DNA from: a virus
Length of the DNA stretch: 29,049 nucleotides
Reading direction: 5' to 3' (one strand)
Virus record (IMG/VR): IMGVR_UViG_3300017991_001347
Coordinates: 1 to 29,049 of that record
The position numbers were made by a program, and so were the translations under genes. Positions 28,404 through 29,049 of this stretch are shown in pieces. The notes below the pieces were generated by a model. It saw nothing but the letters and a program-made list of their open reading frames with translations, did not search any database and had not been told where the DNA came from. How positions within the stretch are numbered: the stretch's first letter is position 1; each line of letters opens with the position of its first letter.

Positions 28404-28772
28404 TCACCCCTTCGCCTTCGCCTTGGCCTTCGGCTTCTTCTCCTGGCGCTGCTTCTGCTTCCGCCGCCGTTCGGCAGACGGCCCGTCAGGGGACGCAGGA
28501 GCCTCCTTGACGGGCTTCTCGGGCTCGGGGGGTGTTGGGGGACGCTTGGGAGCCTCACGCCTCTCAGCGGGGCGCTCAGGCTCCTGGGCGTCCATGTGGT
28601 CGCTCACCCGCTGGAGGATCTCCTCCACCAGAGGGAGCTGCTCGGTCCTGTCCGCCGTCAGGGCGTTGATGGCAGCGGCTCGTCGGATGCGGCGTCCCCG
28701 ACCGGGGAGCCAGATCCCGTGCCACTCCGTCAAGAGCCAGAGGCGGGCCTCCTCGCGTGTCAGGTCAGCCAT
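28404..28772 (-). CDS. Hypothetical protein with basic low-complexity C-terminus (122 aa)
   Basis: This 122-aa protein begins MADLTREEARLWLLTEWHG. Residues 1-65 form a helical domain (LVEEILQRVSDHM) that is probably folded. From about 66 it is Pro/Glu/Arg-rich and ends KKPKAKAKAKG. It is coupled to the upstream gene, whose stop lies four bases away. A longer frame to 28868 runs antiphase through that gene and is rejected. The N-terminus resembles a small tail-completion helix bundle, but no family is claimed. Confidence 0.7.
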   Translation of the reverse strand: MADLTREEARLWLLTEWHGIWLPGRGRRIRRAAAINALTADRTEQLPLVEEILQRVSDHMDAQEPERPAERREAPKRPPTPPEPEKPVKEAPASPDGPSAERRRKQKQRQEKKPKAKAKAKG

Positions 28773-28776
28773 CGGA

Positions 28777-29049
28777 CTACTGCTGGCCCAGGAAGATGAT
28801 CTTGAACGTCTGGTCGGTGGTGATGGCCTCGATGTGGAACACGGCGGCTCCCGCGTCGATGGTCGCACCCTCCGGGTTCATCCAGATCCAGACGCCGTTC
28901 TCCCCGACCACCTGGCCCATGTCGGAGTCGGCCACGAACGGGTAGTCGTCCGTCCCGGCGATGGCGTCCACGGCCCCGGCCCCGTCCGTCCCGCCACCGA
29001 TCTGGATGTAGTCGGTGTCGGTGACCTTGAGGATGGCGATCCCCATGAT
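28777..29049 (-). CDS. C-terminal part of the 175-aa junction-spanning protein (5' end at 368)
   Basis: This is the remainder of the gene described at 1-368. Bases 28937-29049 repeat the left end, so the unique part here is 28777-28936. The frame reads through to IIFLGQQ and TAG at 28779-28777. The segment GENGVWIWMNPEGATIDAGA suggests beta strands. The apparent 89-aa start at 29046 is an internal methionine. The gene ends four bases before the start of the 122-aa gene. Confidence 0.85.
   Translation of the reverse strand: MMGIAILKVTDTDYIQIGGGTDGAGAVDAIAGTDDYPFVADSDMGQVVGENGVWIWMNPEGATIDAGAAVFHIEAITTDQTFKIIFLGQQ
28937..29049. repeat. Right copy of 113-bp terminal direct repeat
   Basis: This copy is identical to 1-113. 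Removing it and joining 28936 to 1 gives a circle of about 28,936 bp. Confidence 0.95.

Overview
The window is one essentially complete genome of a small long-tailed (siphovirus-type) double-stranded DNA phage. The first 113 bases (1-113) recur exactly as the last 113 (28937-29049), so the unique sequence is about 28,936 bp and closes into a circle. A gene cut by the window edges becomes one intact 175-codon frame when the ends are joined. The sequence is GC-rich by eye, and most genes have AGGAG-type ribosome binding sites. Two early genes instead show a TANNNT -10 element six bases before the start codon and no such site. That is the layout of leaderless transcripts, common in Actinobacteria and Deinococcota, so a high-GC host of that kind is a guess, not a demonstration. 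No tRNA, rRNA, CRISPR array, insertion sequence or integrase was seen.

Layout on the circle. A long leftward (minus strand) late block starts near 15.8 kb. It runs through small and large terminase, a small protein, portal, scaffold, major capsid protein, a zinc-finger protein and three mosaic paralogous fibre-like proteins. Next come a holin-like membrane protein, head-tail connector genes, an HNH homing-type endonuclease and the major tail protein. The block crosses the window edge at 1/28936 and continues with two proteins carrying lysine-rich tails, the tail assembly chaperone pair (with a probable programmed -1 frameshift), the tape measure protein, a 1142-aa tail protein with sialidase-like Asp-box motifs, and a baseplate/hub-like protein ending at 20216. 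Many junctions overlap by one to four bases, so translation is probably coupled.

The short control and replication region (about 15.9-20.2 kb) holds a rightward double-HTH protein, a leftward XRE-like possible repressor, and a 419-bp non-coding segment. That segment contains two head-to-head arrays of short direct repeats (iterons) enclosed by a 44-46 bp imperfect inverted repeat. It is followed by a rightward operon: a ribbon-helix-helix protein, a winged-helix protein that is the best candidate replication initiator, then five small genes each joined to the previous one by an ATGA overlap. This operon meets the late block tail to tail with a 12-bp overlap.

How it fits together. The iterons, ribbon-helix-helix regulator, initiator candidate, XRE-like repressor candidate and lack of an integrase together resemble a plasmid replicon inside a phage, so a phage-plasmid lifestyle is the main hypothesis. 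No polymerase, primase, helicase or recombinase was recognised, so host replication enzymes are probably recruited. No endolysin was recognised either: lysis is unexplained apart from one XhlA/holin-like candidate.
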